Virus record (IMG/VR): IMGVR_UViG_3300035183_001457
Location: 1 to 50,455 of that record
Source: a virus
Strand: one strand, 5' to 3'
DNA: 50,455 nucleotides
The notes below the pieces were generated by a model. It worked only from the letters and a program-made list of their open reading frames with translations, was not told the origin of the DNA and ran no database searches. The number at the start of each line of letters is the position of its first letter. Position 1 is the first letter of the stretch. A program made the translations under genes and the position numbers. Positions 21,220 through 30,162 of the stretch are shown in pieces.

Positions 21220-24200
21220 GTGAAGTCGACGCGCATCGCTCTCGCCGCCCTCGTGGCGGCGTTCTTCTTCCCGCTCCACGACGCCGCTGCGTCGATCGTC
21301 GGGTCCATCAACGGCCGAGGCACGATCGGCGCGGCCACGATCGGCGGAGGCACGATCAACGGCGGCGCCGACCTCGACGGGCTCGCGCCGACGTTCGACG
21401 TCACGTTCGGCGCAACGAGCGGCCCGAGCGCGCTCAGCGACTCGCTCACGATGAACGGGCAGAACCTCGAGCTGCTCGCCTCGTACGACGCCAAGGACAT
21501 CAGTGGAACGAACTGGCCGGGCGCCACGGGCGGCACGCTCGCCGAGACAGGCACCACCGGCACCGTCACGTCCGGCCTCGCCGCGCCGTTCACGAGCAGC
21601 ACGGCGCGCGCCGTCAGCTACACGGCCACCGGAAACAAGACCCACCAGAGCGCGTCGAGCACGCTCGCCGACATCGGGACCGAGGACTTCGTCGTCGAAG
21701 CCGTGCTGCAGACGAGCACGGGCGCGAGCGGTCAATACATCACGGGCACCTACAACGGCACGCGCGGATGGGTCCTCTACTACGTCAACGGCACCGGCGA
21801 TCTGTCCTTCGGCGTCCACGACGGAACGTTCGGGTCCTGCTCGGTGAGCGTCGGACAGCGCGTGTGGCTCCACGTCGTCGTCGTCGTCGATCGCAACTCG
21901 GCCAACTCGCGCATGATCGTCAACGGCACGGCGACGGTGTGCAACCTCTCCGCGCGCACCGCGGCGCTCACGTCGACGGAGAACTTCTACATCGGTGGGC
22001 AGCCGAACGCGGGCGTCGGCTTCGGCGGTCGCGTGGCCTCGGTGAAGGTCTGGCGCTGCAGCGGCGGAACAAACTGCTTCACGGGCGACGCGAGCTTCAC
22101 GGCGTCGGCGGACTCCGTGGCGAAGGCGCGCCTGTACGCACTCACGGGCATCACGCCGCAGATCGCCGGCGACCCGATCCCGCGCGCGTGGTCTCGCGCC
22201 TCCGTGGCGTCGATGAGCGTCGACAACGGAAGCGGCCGCCGCGTGTTCTTCGTCGGCAACAACTGGCCGCGCGTCACCGACGAGGGCTACATCCACGAGA
22301 GCGCTCACACCAACATGATCTTGCAGAGTAGTGACCTTGCCGTGACGTGGGCTTGTGCCAACTGCGCGGCCACCGGAAATGCCGTGGTCGGCCCGAACGA
22401 CGGCCTCACGTTCGACGCCGAGACCCTCGAGTCGTACGATGCTTCCGGCAACGTCGAGCACCGCCTCACGCAGGCGGCGACCGTCACGGCGGGAACGTGG
22501 GAGTTCTCGGTGTGGGGGAAGGCGGGCTCGCAGTCGTGGATGTTCCTCAAGGACGCCACGATCGCGAACGGTGCGGCGTGGTTCAACGTGTCGACGTGCG
22601 CGCGCGGGACGGCTCAAACGGGCATCATCGTCTCTCACGTGAAGCAGTACGCGAACGGATGGTGCCGCATGAGCATCCGCTTCACGGGCACGGCGGCGGC
22701 GCACAGCTTCCACATCGGCTTCACCAACGCGGACAACGCTCTCACCTACGACGACGGCACAAACGCCAGCGTCGACGTCTCGGTGTGGGGCGCGCAACTC
22801 GTGAACCTCTCATTCGAGAACACGGGTAGCGAGGCCCTCGAGCTTATCGAGACGACCGTCGGAACGGTGACGTCGGCGCAGGACAACCTCATCTATCAGA
22901 CGGAGGGGAACCTCGTTGCCACGAACGGGTTCGCTCTCGAGGTGACGGCGAAGTCCCCGGCGCTCACGTCGGCGAGCACGCTCTCTGGCGGTGTGCTCGC
23001 GGAGATCACGAACGACCCCGGCGATTGCTCCGGTGATTGTTGCGCGTCCCTCGTGACGCCATCGGCGACGAGTTCGCGCGGATTCAGCATGACGGGATGG
23101 GTCAACTCGGCCAACCAGTTCTCGTTCTACACGATGAACGAAACGCCGACGAAGGACGGCGCCACCCACGTTGTCACGTCGGTGTGCGCCGACGATGACT
23201 TCCGCCTCTACGTCGACGGCACGAAGATCGGAACCGACGGGTACGGCACGGCGCCCGCGTCGGCGCTCGATTCGATCTACGTCGGCAACGGGCAGAACGG
23301 CCTGTTCTACGGCGGCCGGCTCCCAATCAAGCGCATCCGCATCTTCTCGGAGGTCTTGCCCGCCGCGCCCGCGCCGATCGCCTTCGACTTCAACCCCGCA
23401 CGCGACGGCTCGGGACCTTCGCGACTCTCGTCGTCGCTCGTCGTGAACGGCGCAACGATGACCACGGTCGGGTACTACGTCGGCAAGGATGCGACGGAGA
23501 CGACGCTGACTGGATCGGGGCTCGCGTCGTCATTGTCGATCAACGGAGCCAATGCGGTGACCGGAATCGCCGCGCCGTTCACCGAGACTGCTGCGCGAGG
23601 TTTTAAGACGGACGGCGACATCACGAGCCGGTTTGTCAATGGAGACACGACCACGGGCAACCTTGGTGCGACGACGGATGCGATCTTCGAGTTCGCCGCA
23701 TGCGCAGCCCCGAGTGTTGCGGCCGGGCTCATGGGGAAGTCGAACACGATCGGAGCGGGTTACTATTTCGGGTTTGACTCGTCCCCGAGCATCCAGTTTG
23801 GCCTGAGTGACGGCGTCAACGCTTCTACGTACACGGGCGGCGTGCTCGGCGGACAGAGCGCGTGCGGCCACGCCCTCATCTACTTCGATCACAGCGAGAC
23901 GGCGGCGAACGGATGTCGCGTGTATCTCAACGGCTCGCTCGCCGGTACCTGCACAGGCAACCCGAGCGCGGTCGGCGCTGTTTCAAATGCGAGCCCAATC
24001 ACTATCGGTGGCTTGAACACGAACAACTACAATGCTTTTTCGCAGATCGACGAGGTCGGGATCTTCACCTGCACCGCGTGCTTCGCGGGTGGTGCAACGG
24101 GAACCGCGCAAGCAGATGCAATCGCCGCCGAGCGGTTCGCCCGCTTGTCTGGGACATACGCATCGACCGCCACGGCTCCGGTGCCGACGACATTCGCTCG

Positions 24201-25359
24201 CAACGGACCCGCCTACGTCGACATCGATCGCGACGGTGATGGCACGCGGCGGCTTTTCAAGGTTGGGCCGAAGTGGATGCGCGTTGCTCGTCGCAAGGAA
24301 ACGACGGGCGGTGAGTACCTCACGGGCTACCTATCGGAGCCGCAGAGCACGAACCTCATGTTGCAGTCGCAGACATTGCAGACGACGTGGACGGCGGCGG
24401 GCGTGGCGGTCGGCACCGATGCGGCCGTTGCCCCCGACGGGACGACGACGGCGGACGCACTCATCGGTGACAACGGCTCCGACCACTATATCCGACAGAC
24501 CGTCACGACGACCGCCGCTTCTCACACGCTCAGCTTCTTCGCGAAGGCCGCGACCGGCGTCGGCAACAAAGCGGTCGCCGTTTACGACGAGATCGGCACC
24601 TACGGCGCGTGTTGGAACCTCTCGACGGGGGCGCAGATCGGCACGAGCTTCCAAGCGGGTCCGGTACCTGTCGCTAGGTCGGAGAGCTACGGCAACGGGT
24701 GGTATCGCTTCTCGATGACATGGACGGCGACGGCGGTTGGCACGCCGTTCCGCATCTACTCTGGCGACGACACGACGACGTGTACGGCGTCGGCGCAGCA
24801 GTACGTCGGCGACAACGTCACGGCGGACGTCTACGTTTGGGGTGTGCAACTCGAGGCTCAGAACTACGCCATGAGCTACATCCCAACGACGACGACGAGC
24901 GTGCTTCGTCCCGGTGACGACCTGCAATACCACGCGTCGAACGTGCCTTCGGCTCCTCGCACGATGGATTCGGTCTTCATGTCGCCCGACCACGACACGC
25001 TCAGCGGCGAGATCATGTGTGCGGTCGGTTCCGGCGGCACGAACTACGAGGCGGTTCAGATCGCCTCGACGGACATCATCGAGACGACGGCAGTCAACAC
25101 GGGTGTCCAGTGGGACGTCTTCGATCCCAACTCGACGGACTACTCGGTAGGCGTCGTCGGGAGCGCGCGTGTCGGCATCTCGACGAACAACATCCGCTCG
25201 TCGTTCTATGGCTACCCCGGCACCGTCGACGCCTCCGCTGCTCCTATGACGCCGGCCGGCGCCGTCTACATCGGGCAACGCGTCGCGGGCGGCGGCAGCA
25301 ACCAACCCGGTGGTCTCATCGGTCGGTGTCGGTGGTACGGTGCGGACGTTGGTCCCTGA
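21220..25359 (+). CDS. Large LamG-like fibre/adhesin with signal peptide, internally duplicated
   Basis: A 1379-aa protein from GTG 21220. Residues 1-24 resemble a signal peptide (positive start, Ala/Leu/Phe core, AAA end). Two related halves follow (about 59-710 and 725-1379). Each has a LamG/concanavalin-type domain (FVVEAVLQTSTGA...WLHVVVVVDRN; YYFGFDSSPSIQFGLSDG), and then a carbohydrate-binding-like domain starting N-(M/L)-(I/M)-LQS and ending WGAQL or WGVQL. Such domains occur in phage tail fibres and bind glycans. Codon use from about 23.5 to 24.9 kb is less GC-biased than its neighbours, suggesting recent acquisition. Confidence 0.8.
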   Translation: MKSTRIALAALVAAFFFPLHDAAASIVGSINGRGTIGAATIGGGTINGGADLDGLAPTFDVTFGATSGPSALSDSLTMNGQNLELLASYDAKDISGTNWPGATGGTLAETGTTGTVTSGLAAPFTSSTARAVSYTATGNKTHQSASSTLADIGTEDFVVEAVLQTSTGASGQYITGTYNGTRGWVLYYVNGTGDLSFGVHDGTFGSCSVSVGQRVWLHVVVVVDRNSANSRMIVNGTATVCNLSARTAALTSTENFYIGGQPNAGVGFGGRVASVKVWRCSGGTNCFTGDASFTASADSVAKARLYALTGITPQIAGDPIPRAWSRASVASMSVDNGSGRRVFFVGNNWPRVTDEGYIHESAHTNMILQSSDLAVTWACANCAATGNAVVGPNDGLTFDAETLESYDASGNVEHRLTQAATVTAGTWEFSVWGKAGSQSWMFLKDATIANGAAWFNVSTCARGTAQTGIIVSHVKQYANGWCRMSIRFTGTAAAHSFHIGFTNADNALTYDDGTNASVDVSVWGAQLVNLSFENTGSEALELIETTVGTVTSAQDNLIYQTEGNLVATNGFALEVTAKSPALTSASTLSGGVLAEITNDPGDCSGDCCASLVTPSATSSRGFSMTGWVNSANQFSFYTMNETPTKDGATHVVTSVCADDDFRLYVDGTKIGTDGYGTAPASALDSIYVGNGQNGLFYGGRLPIKRIRIFSEVLPAAPAPIAFDFNPARDGSGPSRLSSSLVVNGATMTTVGYYVGKDATETTLTGSGLASSLSINGANAVTGIAAPFTETAARGFKTDGDITSRFVNGDTTTGNLGATTDAIFEFAACAAPSVAAGLMGKSNTIGAGYYFGFDSSPSIQFGLSDGVNASTYTGGVLGGQSACGHALIYFDHSETAANGCRVYLNGSLAGTCTGNPSAVGAVSNASPITIGGLNTNNYNAFSQIDEVGIFTCTACFAGGATGTAQADAIAAERFARLSGTYASTATAPVPTTFARNGPAYVDIDRDGDGTRRLFKVGPKWMRVARRKETTGGEYLTGYLSEPQSTNLMLQSQTLQTTWTAAGVAVGTDAAVAPDGTTTADALIGDNGSDHYIRQTVTTTAASHTLSFFAKAATGVGNKAVAVYDEIGTYGACWNLSTGAQIGTSFQAGPVPVARSESYGNGWYRFSMTWTATAVGTPFRIYSGDDTTTCTASAQQYVGDNVTADVYVWGVQLEAQNYAMSYIPTTTTSVLRPGDDLQYHASNVPSAPRTMDSVFMSPDHDTLSGEIMCAVGSGGTNYEAVQIASTDIIETTAVNTGVQWDVFDPNSTDYSVGVVGSARVGISTNNIRSSFYGYPGTVDASAAPMTPAGAVYIGQRVAGGGSNQPGGLIGRCRWYGADVGP

Positions 25360-25373
25360 TCAAGGAGAACATC

Positions 25374-26069
25374 ATGAGCGAAGCAGAGTCCGGTCCTCGT
25401 CGTCGTCGCATCGCCCGCATTCTCATCGCGCTCTTCGGCACCGGCGCCACGTTCGCCGGTGTTGGCGTGGCGATCTTCAACTCGACGCCCTCGAGCAACC
25501 CCAACTTGCAGGTCCCGTGCGTCGGTGAGGTCTGCATCGCGTGTGCGGCTCCGTCGAGGAACGAGTGCGAGAAGCTCACGCTCTGCGGTGGCGAGCCGTG
25601 CCCCGATATCAGCGGGCAGGTCATCGCCACCGGGTGCCCCGCCATGCCGTGCCCCATGTTCTCGACGTGCGACGCGGCCGACGGAGACAGCGGATCGTGC
25701 ATCGGCGTCGACCCCTACGCGGGCGCGGCCGGGCGTTTCGGGCGCGGGCTCCGGCGCGCGATGGAGCGTGGCGCGCTCACGACCTACCACACGGACGTCG
25801 TGAGCGTGGCCGACGGTGGCGTCACCGACTGCGCGACGACCATCTACCTCGACCGCGACCAGCGCGCGGCGTGGCGGCGCACCGTCGACGCCGTGGGCGT
25901 GGCCTCGGACATGATCGACTGCCGCGAGAGCGCGCTGCCGGCGAAGTTCAAGCGCAACGGGTTCAGGCGGTCGAAAATGGCCGGCATGCCCGACACCACG
26001 ATCGTCGACGGTGGCACTCTCGAATCGTTCCCTGACGATACGGTGGTCGACATCGATGGCGGCACGTGA
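25374..26069 (+). CDS. Membrane-anchored Cys-rich protein
   Basis: A 231-aa protein, ATG 25374 (SD AAGGAGAA). Basic residues RRRR at 9-12 and a hydrophobic segment (about 13-35) make an N-terminal anchor. A linker of Ser/Pro/Asn follows, then about 12 cysteines, mainly in residues 49-112 (VPCVGEVCIACAAP, GCPAMPCPMFSTC), and an alpha/beta C-terminal domain. It looks like a host-type envelope protein. It shares N-terminal export features with the two genes before it. Function unknown. Confidence 0.7.
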   Translation: MSEAESGPRRRRIARILIALFGTGATFAGVGVAIFNSTPSSNPNLQVPCVGEVCIACAAPSRNECEKLTLCGGEPCPDISGQVIATGCPAMPCPMFSTCDAADGDSGSCIGVDPYAGAAGRFGRGLRRAMERGALTTYHTDVVSVADGGVTDCATTIYLDRDQRAAWRRTVDAVGVASDMIDCRESALPAKFKRNGFRRSKMAGMPDTTIVDGGTLESFPDDTVVDIDGGT

Positions 26070-26083
26070 GTGAGGAGGGCGCC

Positions 26084-26491
26084 GTGGATATGATTGCTGT
26101 CGCAGGCCTCGTCCTCTCGGTGCTCGTCGCGATCGGTTCCCTCGTCGCGTGGCTCATCGGCGACGCGCGCTCGCGCGGCCGCGACGACGCGCTGCTCGCC
26201 GAGGTCACCGACCTCAAGAAGGAGAAGGGCGCCATGGCCGCTGTCGCCACGCTGGCCGCCGTTCAGCAGACGCAGGCGCAGACCCTCGCCTCCCTGCAGG
26301 TCGAGCTTGCCAAGAGCCAGCAGGACCGCGCTTCGATCCACGCGGAGATCGCGCGCGTGGACAACCAGAAGGCGAGCCGCGAGGCGGTCGATGGCTTCCG
26401 CGCTGCCATCGTTGACATGAAGGCCGAAATGGACCGGCGCTTCGATCGCCTCGATGACAAGCTCGAGGCGCGCGTGAAGGACGACACGTGA
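26084..26491 (+). CDS. TM plus coiled-coil protein, possible inner-membrane spanin or holin
   Basis: A 135-aa protein. GTG 26084 is preferred (SD GGAGG); GTG 26066 is coupled to the previous stop and possible. A hydrophobic helix (IAVAGLVLSVLVAIGSLVAWLIG) is followed by an extended coiled coil (to residue 130) full of Gln/Glu/Lys. One TM plus coiled coil directly before the endolysin fits an i-spanin-like protein. No o-spanin lipoprotein is seen. Confidence 0.65.
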   Translation: MDMIAVAGLVLSVLVAIGSLVAWLIGDARSRGRDDALLAEVTDLKKEKGAMAAVATLAAVQQTQAQTLASLQVELAKSQQDRASIHAEIARVDNQKASREAVDGFRAAIVDMKAEMDRRFDRLDDKLEARVKDDT

Positions 26492-27099
26492 CGATCCAGA
26501 TCGCCGATCGAGTCGACCACGCCGGGGGCGCCTCGCGCCTCCGCATGGCGCGCAAGCTCACGAAGCACATCATCCTCCACCGGACCGTCGGCCTCGATGC
26601 GAACGGCGACGGCGTCGTGAACGCCGACGACGTGATCCGGTTCTTCACCCGCGACCCGGAGGGCATCGCCACCGTCGCGCTCGGTGGCACGTACGCGTCG
26701 AAGCTCCCGACGATCGCCCGGTGGCGCGCGTCGGGCGTGCCTGCGGCGTACCAGCAGCGCGGCTTCGTGCCGTACCATTTCCTCGTCGACCTCGAGGGCA
26801 ATGTCACGAAGTGCCTCGACGAACACGCCCACGGCGCGCACGCGAGCGCGCTGAACGACCGCAGCGTGGCGATCGCCTTCATTGGCGACTTCCGGGTCGA
26901 GGCTCCATCGAGCGCCATGCTGAAGGCCGGCACGGCGGTCGCTGCGATGCTCCTGCGGCAGTTCGGCGTCAGCGTGTCGATCTTCGACCACGACCACGCG
27001 AACGCGATCCAGAAGCTCCCGGCGAAGGGCTGCATCGGTCGCATGTTCCCGATCTCCGCGTTCATCCACGACGCGGTCGCGAAGGCCGCCGAAGGCTGA
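26488..27099 (+). CDS. N-acetylmuramoyl-L-alanine amidase (endolysin) with EF-hand-like insert
   Basis: A 203-aa amidase_2/PGRP-type enzyme from GTG 26488 (GTGA overlap) that cleaves the MurNAc-L-Ala bond. Zinc ligand H31 is in HIILHRTVG. The core VPYHFLVDLEGNVTKCLDE and NDRSVAIAFIGDF are typical, with a late H in FDHDHAN and CIGR near the usual third ligand. Unusually, residues 37-48 (DANGDGVVNADD) form a calcium-binding loop of EF-hand/dockerin type right after the first zinc ligand. No signal peptide, so it depends on a holin. Confidence 0.9.
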   Translation: MTIQIADRVDHAGGASRLRMARKLTKHIILHRTVGLDANGDGVVNADDVIRFFTRDPEGIATVALGGTYASKLPTIARWRASGVPAAYQQRGFVPYHFLVDLEGNVTKCLDEHAHGAHASALNDRSVAIAFIGDFRVEAPSSAMLKAGTAVAAMLLRQFGVSVSIFDHDHANAIQKLPAKGCIGRMFPISAFIHDAVAKAAEG

Positions 27100-27138
27100 G
27101 ACGGCACAGCTAGGCTGAGGCACCACCGGAGGCGCCTC

Positions 27139-27426
27139 ATGCTCGACCCGCAGAAGATCCTCGACACCTTTCTCGCCAACCTCCCAACGATCATCTTCGT
27201 GTTCGGCGCTCTCGGCCTCTGGCGCGCGCTCGCAGCCATCGGCCGAAAGCTGTTCGGCGACGTCGAGAAGGCGGCCGCCAAGACCGAGACGAAGCTCGAC
27301 GACGTCGTCGTGGCCGCGGTGAAGCCGAACGTCGAGCACCTGCTCGACCTGATCGAGCGTGGCGACACCAAGGCCGTCCAGACCAAGGCCGGCGAGGTGC
27401 GCGCGCTCCTGAAGAAGAAAGCCTGA
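27139..27426 (+). CDS. Holin-like protein
   Basis: A 95-aa protein, ATG 27139 with SD GGAGGCG. One hydrophobic helix (TIIFVFGALGLWRALAAIG, about residues 17-35) is followed by a charged amphipathic domain and a polybasic end (LLKKKA), features of small class III-like holins. The gene follows the endolysin. Holin is the best guess. Confidence 0.65.
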   Translation: MLDPQKILDTFLANLPTIIFVFGALGLWRALAAIGRKLFGDVEKAAAKTETKLDDVVVAAVKPNVEHLLDLIERGDTKAVQTKAGEVRALLKKKA

Positions 27427-27444
27427 GCGTCGGAGGAGGTCGGG

Positions 27445-28356
27445 ATGCCGCTGAACACGACCGAGCAGCAGATCATCAAGGGCACGACGGGCACGCTCGT
27501 CTCGTACCCGCCTCCTCCGCTCGCGGGTCCGCCGTCCGCGGTGACGGTGCGCCTCAACACGCCCAACCAGCAGATGCCGGCCGCCGGCGTGTCGGCGACC
27601 GCCGATGCGGTAAGCCAGACGACCACTGGCACCACGTCGCGCGGCGCCACGTCGATCGCGCTCTCTGGCGCGGCCACGTTCGTCGCCGGCCGGAAGTACC
27701 TGCTCACCGACGCCACCACGGGCGAGCGCGTCGTGGTGGAGGCACAGAAGAGCGGCTCGTCCTCGACGCTGTACCTCGCGGCTCCTCTGGACATGGACCT
27801 TGCGTCCGGCAGCGCGGTGCAAGGCTTCGCGGTCACGTACCCGATCGACACGACGCAGAGCGCGACCGAGGGACGCGGCGTCGCCATCTGGGAGGCCACC
27901 GTCGGCGGCGTCACCGTGCGCTGGCGTCAGGACCTCCGCATCGTGCTCGCGTACGCCGCTCCGCAGCTGCAGGCGAGCGACATCGCCATGCTCTCGCCCT
28001 ACTCGGTGCGCCTGAAGCCGCCCGACGATAAGTCGTGGGGCGACACGCTCGACTCCGTGTGGCGGCTCGAGGTCGTCCCGATGCTCATGGCGAAGGGCAT
28101 CAAGCCGGAGCGGATCGTGTCGTGGGAGCCGGTGAACGCGCTCTACATCGCCGCGCTCGAGTCGTTCCTCGCCGAGAACTACGAGACCGAGCCGGAGAAG
28201 GCCGAGGCGAAGGCGAAGCGGTACGCGACGAAGCAGGCGCTCACCTTTGCGAACGTGCGCCTCTGGTACGACGAGTCCGACGACCTCGGGCGGCCCGGCG
28301 AGTCCACCGAGGACGCGGCCGCGCGCGGATTCGACGTCTCCTTCGCCTCGAGGTGA
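27445..28356 (+). CDS. Head-tail or neck structural protein, 303 aa
   Basis: ATG 27445 (SD GGAGGAGG). N-terminal half beta-rich with RGATSIALSGAATFVAGRKY, C-terminal half helical (LESFLAENYETEPEKAEAKA). The beta part resembles tube-like adaptors, but I cannot assign a family. The location before tail terminator and tube proteins suggests head-tail connection. Confidence 0.65.
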   Translation: MPLNTTEQQIIKGTTGTLVSYPPPPLAGPPSAVTVRLNTPNQQMPAAGVSATADAVSQTTTGTTSRGATSIALSGAATFVAGRKYLLTDATTGERVVVEAQKSGSSSTLYLAAPLDMDLASGSAVQGFAVTYPIDTTQSATEGRGVAIWEATVGGVTVRWRQDLRIVLAYAAPQLQASDIAMLSPYSVRLKPPDDKSWGDTLDSVWRLEVVPMLMAKGIKPERIVSWEPVNALYIAALESFLAENYETEPEKAEAKAKRYATKQALTFANVRLWYDESDDLGRPGESTEDAAARGFDVSFASR

Positions 28357-28359
28357 TCG

Positions 28360-28818
28360 GTGAGCTACGTGACCGCGAAAGCGCAGCTGGTGAGCATCGC
28401 CGAGGGAACGACGCTCTCGGCGCCGGGCATGCTCGGCCTCGGAGACAAACTCGTCCGCCGGAAGGACCAAGGCCCGCGCTCCACGGCTCGTGTTGGGCGC
28501 TCCTTCCACTTCTGGTCCGCGGCCGGCACGCACCACGGCTACTACAACCGGCGCGACGCGCTGCAGCCTGAGGCGATGCACGAGGTGGAGTTCGTGGTGT
28601 TCTACCCGGAGGCCGCCGACGTGGACCTCCTCGACACGATCATGGAGTCGGACCGCCTCGACGTCTCCAAGCGGTTCCTCGATCCCTCGCTGTGGGATCC
28701 ATCGACCTCGCGCATCATCAACACGGCGCATCCGGGCGACGCCCTCCTGCCGTACCGGCGGAACGTCGTCGCAGGCGGATACGAACTCGCGATCGTCCTG
28801 CTGCTGCATCACCGTTGA
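28360..28818 (+). CDS. Tail completion/terminator-like protein
   Basis: A 152-aa protein from GTG 28360 (SD GAGGTGA). The size and alpha/beta pattern (HEVEFVVFYPEAADVDLLDT, YELAIVLLLHH) and the place just before the tube protein match tail terminators, which cap the tail tube. The family match is not proven. Confidence 0.6.
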   Translation: MSYVTAKAQLVSIAEGTTLSAPGMLGLGDKLVRRKDQGPRSTARVGRSFHFWSAAGTHHGYYNRRDALQPEAMHEVEFVVFYPEAADVDLLDTIMESDRLDVSKRFLDPSLWDPSTSRIINTAHPGDALLPYRRNVVAGGYELAIVLLLHHR

Positions 28819-28830
28819 GGAGGCCTTCCA

Positions 28831-30087
28831 ATGACCGGCGTGAACCGAATCCTGACCCTGCAGTACGGCAAGCACGCGAACGTCGCCGACGTGTCGACGG
28901 CGCCGGTCACGTTCCGCAACGTCGACCTGCTCGAGGGAGACTTCCTGCCGCGCACCGCGGACGCCATCGAGCGGCCGCTCGCGAGCACCGACGGGCGTCG
29001 CTTCCCCGCGACCGTGGGCAAGAAGCTCCTCGACCCGCTCCCGTGCTCGCTGCGTCTGCGCGGCTTCAACGGCAACAGCGGCGGAGCGATCACTGCGGCC
29101 AACATCGCCGCCGGCCTCGACACCAGCGACATGTTCGACTCGCTGTTCGGCGCCGACGTCGCCGCCATCGTGGGCGCCGCTCCGACGGTCGCCGGTGGCG
29201 CGAGCCCGAACCTCACGGCGTCGTCCGGCGTGATCGCGAACGGCGACATGGTCGTCTTCCAGACGTCGACGGGCACGTTCGCTCGCGAGGTGGTCTCCGG
29301 TGGCGGCACCGCCAACCTCGTCCTCGACCGCGCGTACACCGGGACGCCCGTGGCCGCCTCGACCATCTTCCGGGCGCCGGGTCGCTGGAATTGGTCGACG
29401 TCGATCACCGCGCACAAGCACCTCGGCTTCAGGGCCGAGGGGCAGGATTGGCGCGTCGACTACCTCGGCTGCATGGCCGATGGCTTCGAGATCGACTTCA
29501 AGGAGGGCGAGGCGCTCAAGCTCTCCTCGTCGTGGATGCCGACGGACTGGTCGCAGGCCACGGAGGCGAACCCGTCCTACTCGGCGCCGGGCGCCGGCAA
29601 CGAGATCGTCGCGCTCAACGTCGGCTTCTACATCGGCGACGCCGAATTCCTCGCGAAGGACCTGAAGCTGAGCGCGAAGCTCGGGACCATCCCGCGCCCG
29701 TGCGCGAACGGCCCGAACGGCGTCTACGGCTACCTGTGCCCGGACAAGACGGGCGTGTCGATCACCGGCGGCCTCTACGTCGGCGACAACCCGTCCTCGC
29801 TCGGTGAGCTGCAGTACGCTGCCGGATCGCCGAGCGCGCGCGACCTGCAGCACGGGTCCTCGAGCGGCGTGTACGTGCCCGGCACGTTCAAGCAGACCCG
29901 CGACATCGCGATCGAGATCGCCTCGGTGATCTCGGCGGCCGCGGTCGGCCCGTCGGTGTACCTGCGCGCGCCGGCCGCGGACTTCCGCGGGCGCCTCGTG
30001 GACGAGGGCGGCCTGCTCGTGTTCCGGTTCGAGGCGTTCTGCACGGCGCCGGCGACGGGCGGAGCGATGCGTCTCGGCATCTTCTGA
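28831..30087 (+). CDS. Major tail tube protein
   Basis: A 418-aa protein, ATG 28831 (SD GAGGAGG). Beta-rich with a repeated SS/Gly pattern, WNWSTSITAHKHLGFRAEGQ and FEIDFKEGEALKLSSSW, as in long tail-tube proteins. It sits before the tail chaperones and tape measure, and an attenuator-like terminator follows, as expected for a highly expressed protein. Confidence 0.8.
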   Translation: MTGVNRILTLQYGKHANVADVSTAPVTFRNVDLLEGDFLPRTADAIERPLASTDGRRFPATVGKKLLDPLPCSLRLRGFNGNSGGAITAANIAAGLDTSDMFDSLFGADVAAIVGAAPTVAGGASPNLTASSGVIANGDMVVFQTSTGTFAREVVSGGGTANLVLDRAYTGTPVAASTIFRAPGRWNWSTSITAHKHLGFRAEGQDWRVDYLGCMADGFEIDFKEGEALKLSSSWMPTDWSQATEANPSYSAPGAGNEIVALNVGFYIGDAEFLAKDLKLSAKLGTIPRPCANGPNGVYGYLCPDKTGVSITGGLYVGDNPSSLGELQYAAGSPSARDLQHGSSSGVYVPGTFKQTRDIAIEIASVISAAAVGPSVYLRAPAADFRGRLVDEGGLLVFRFEAFCTAPATGGAMRLGIF

Positions 30088-30120
30088 GCGGCTGTCGTGC
30101 CGCTGTATTGAGGCTAGGAT

Positions 30121-30152
30121 GGAACGGGCCGCTCCACGCGGCTCGTTCCTTT
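30121..30152 (+). terminator. Attenuating terminator between tail tube and chaperone genes
   Basis: GGAACGGGCCGC (30121-30132) pairs with GCGGCTCGTTCC (30138-30149) with one G-T pair and a 5-nt loop, followed by TTT. The U-run runs straight into the ribosome-binding site of the next gene. Likely partial terminator. Confidence 0.65.
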
Positions 30153-30162
30153 GGAGGCTCGG

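Noticed and set aside
30098-30120. GCCGCTG-N10-AGGATGG resembling GCCGCTG-N10-ATGATGG at 19343 as a phage promoter
   Set aside because: Only two copies, and this one runs straight into a terminator. Other intergenic regions do not fit; treated as chance.
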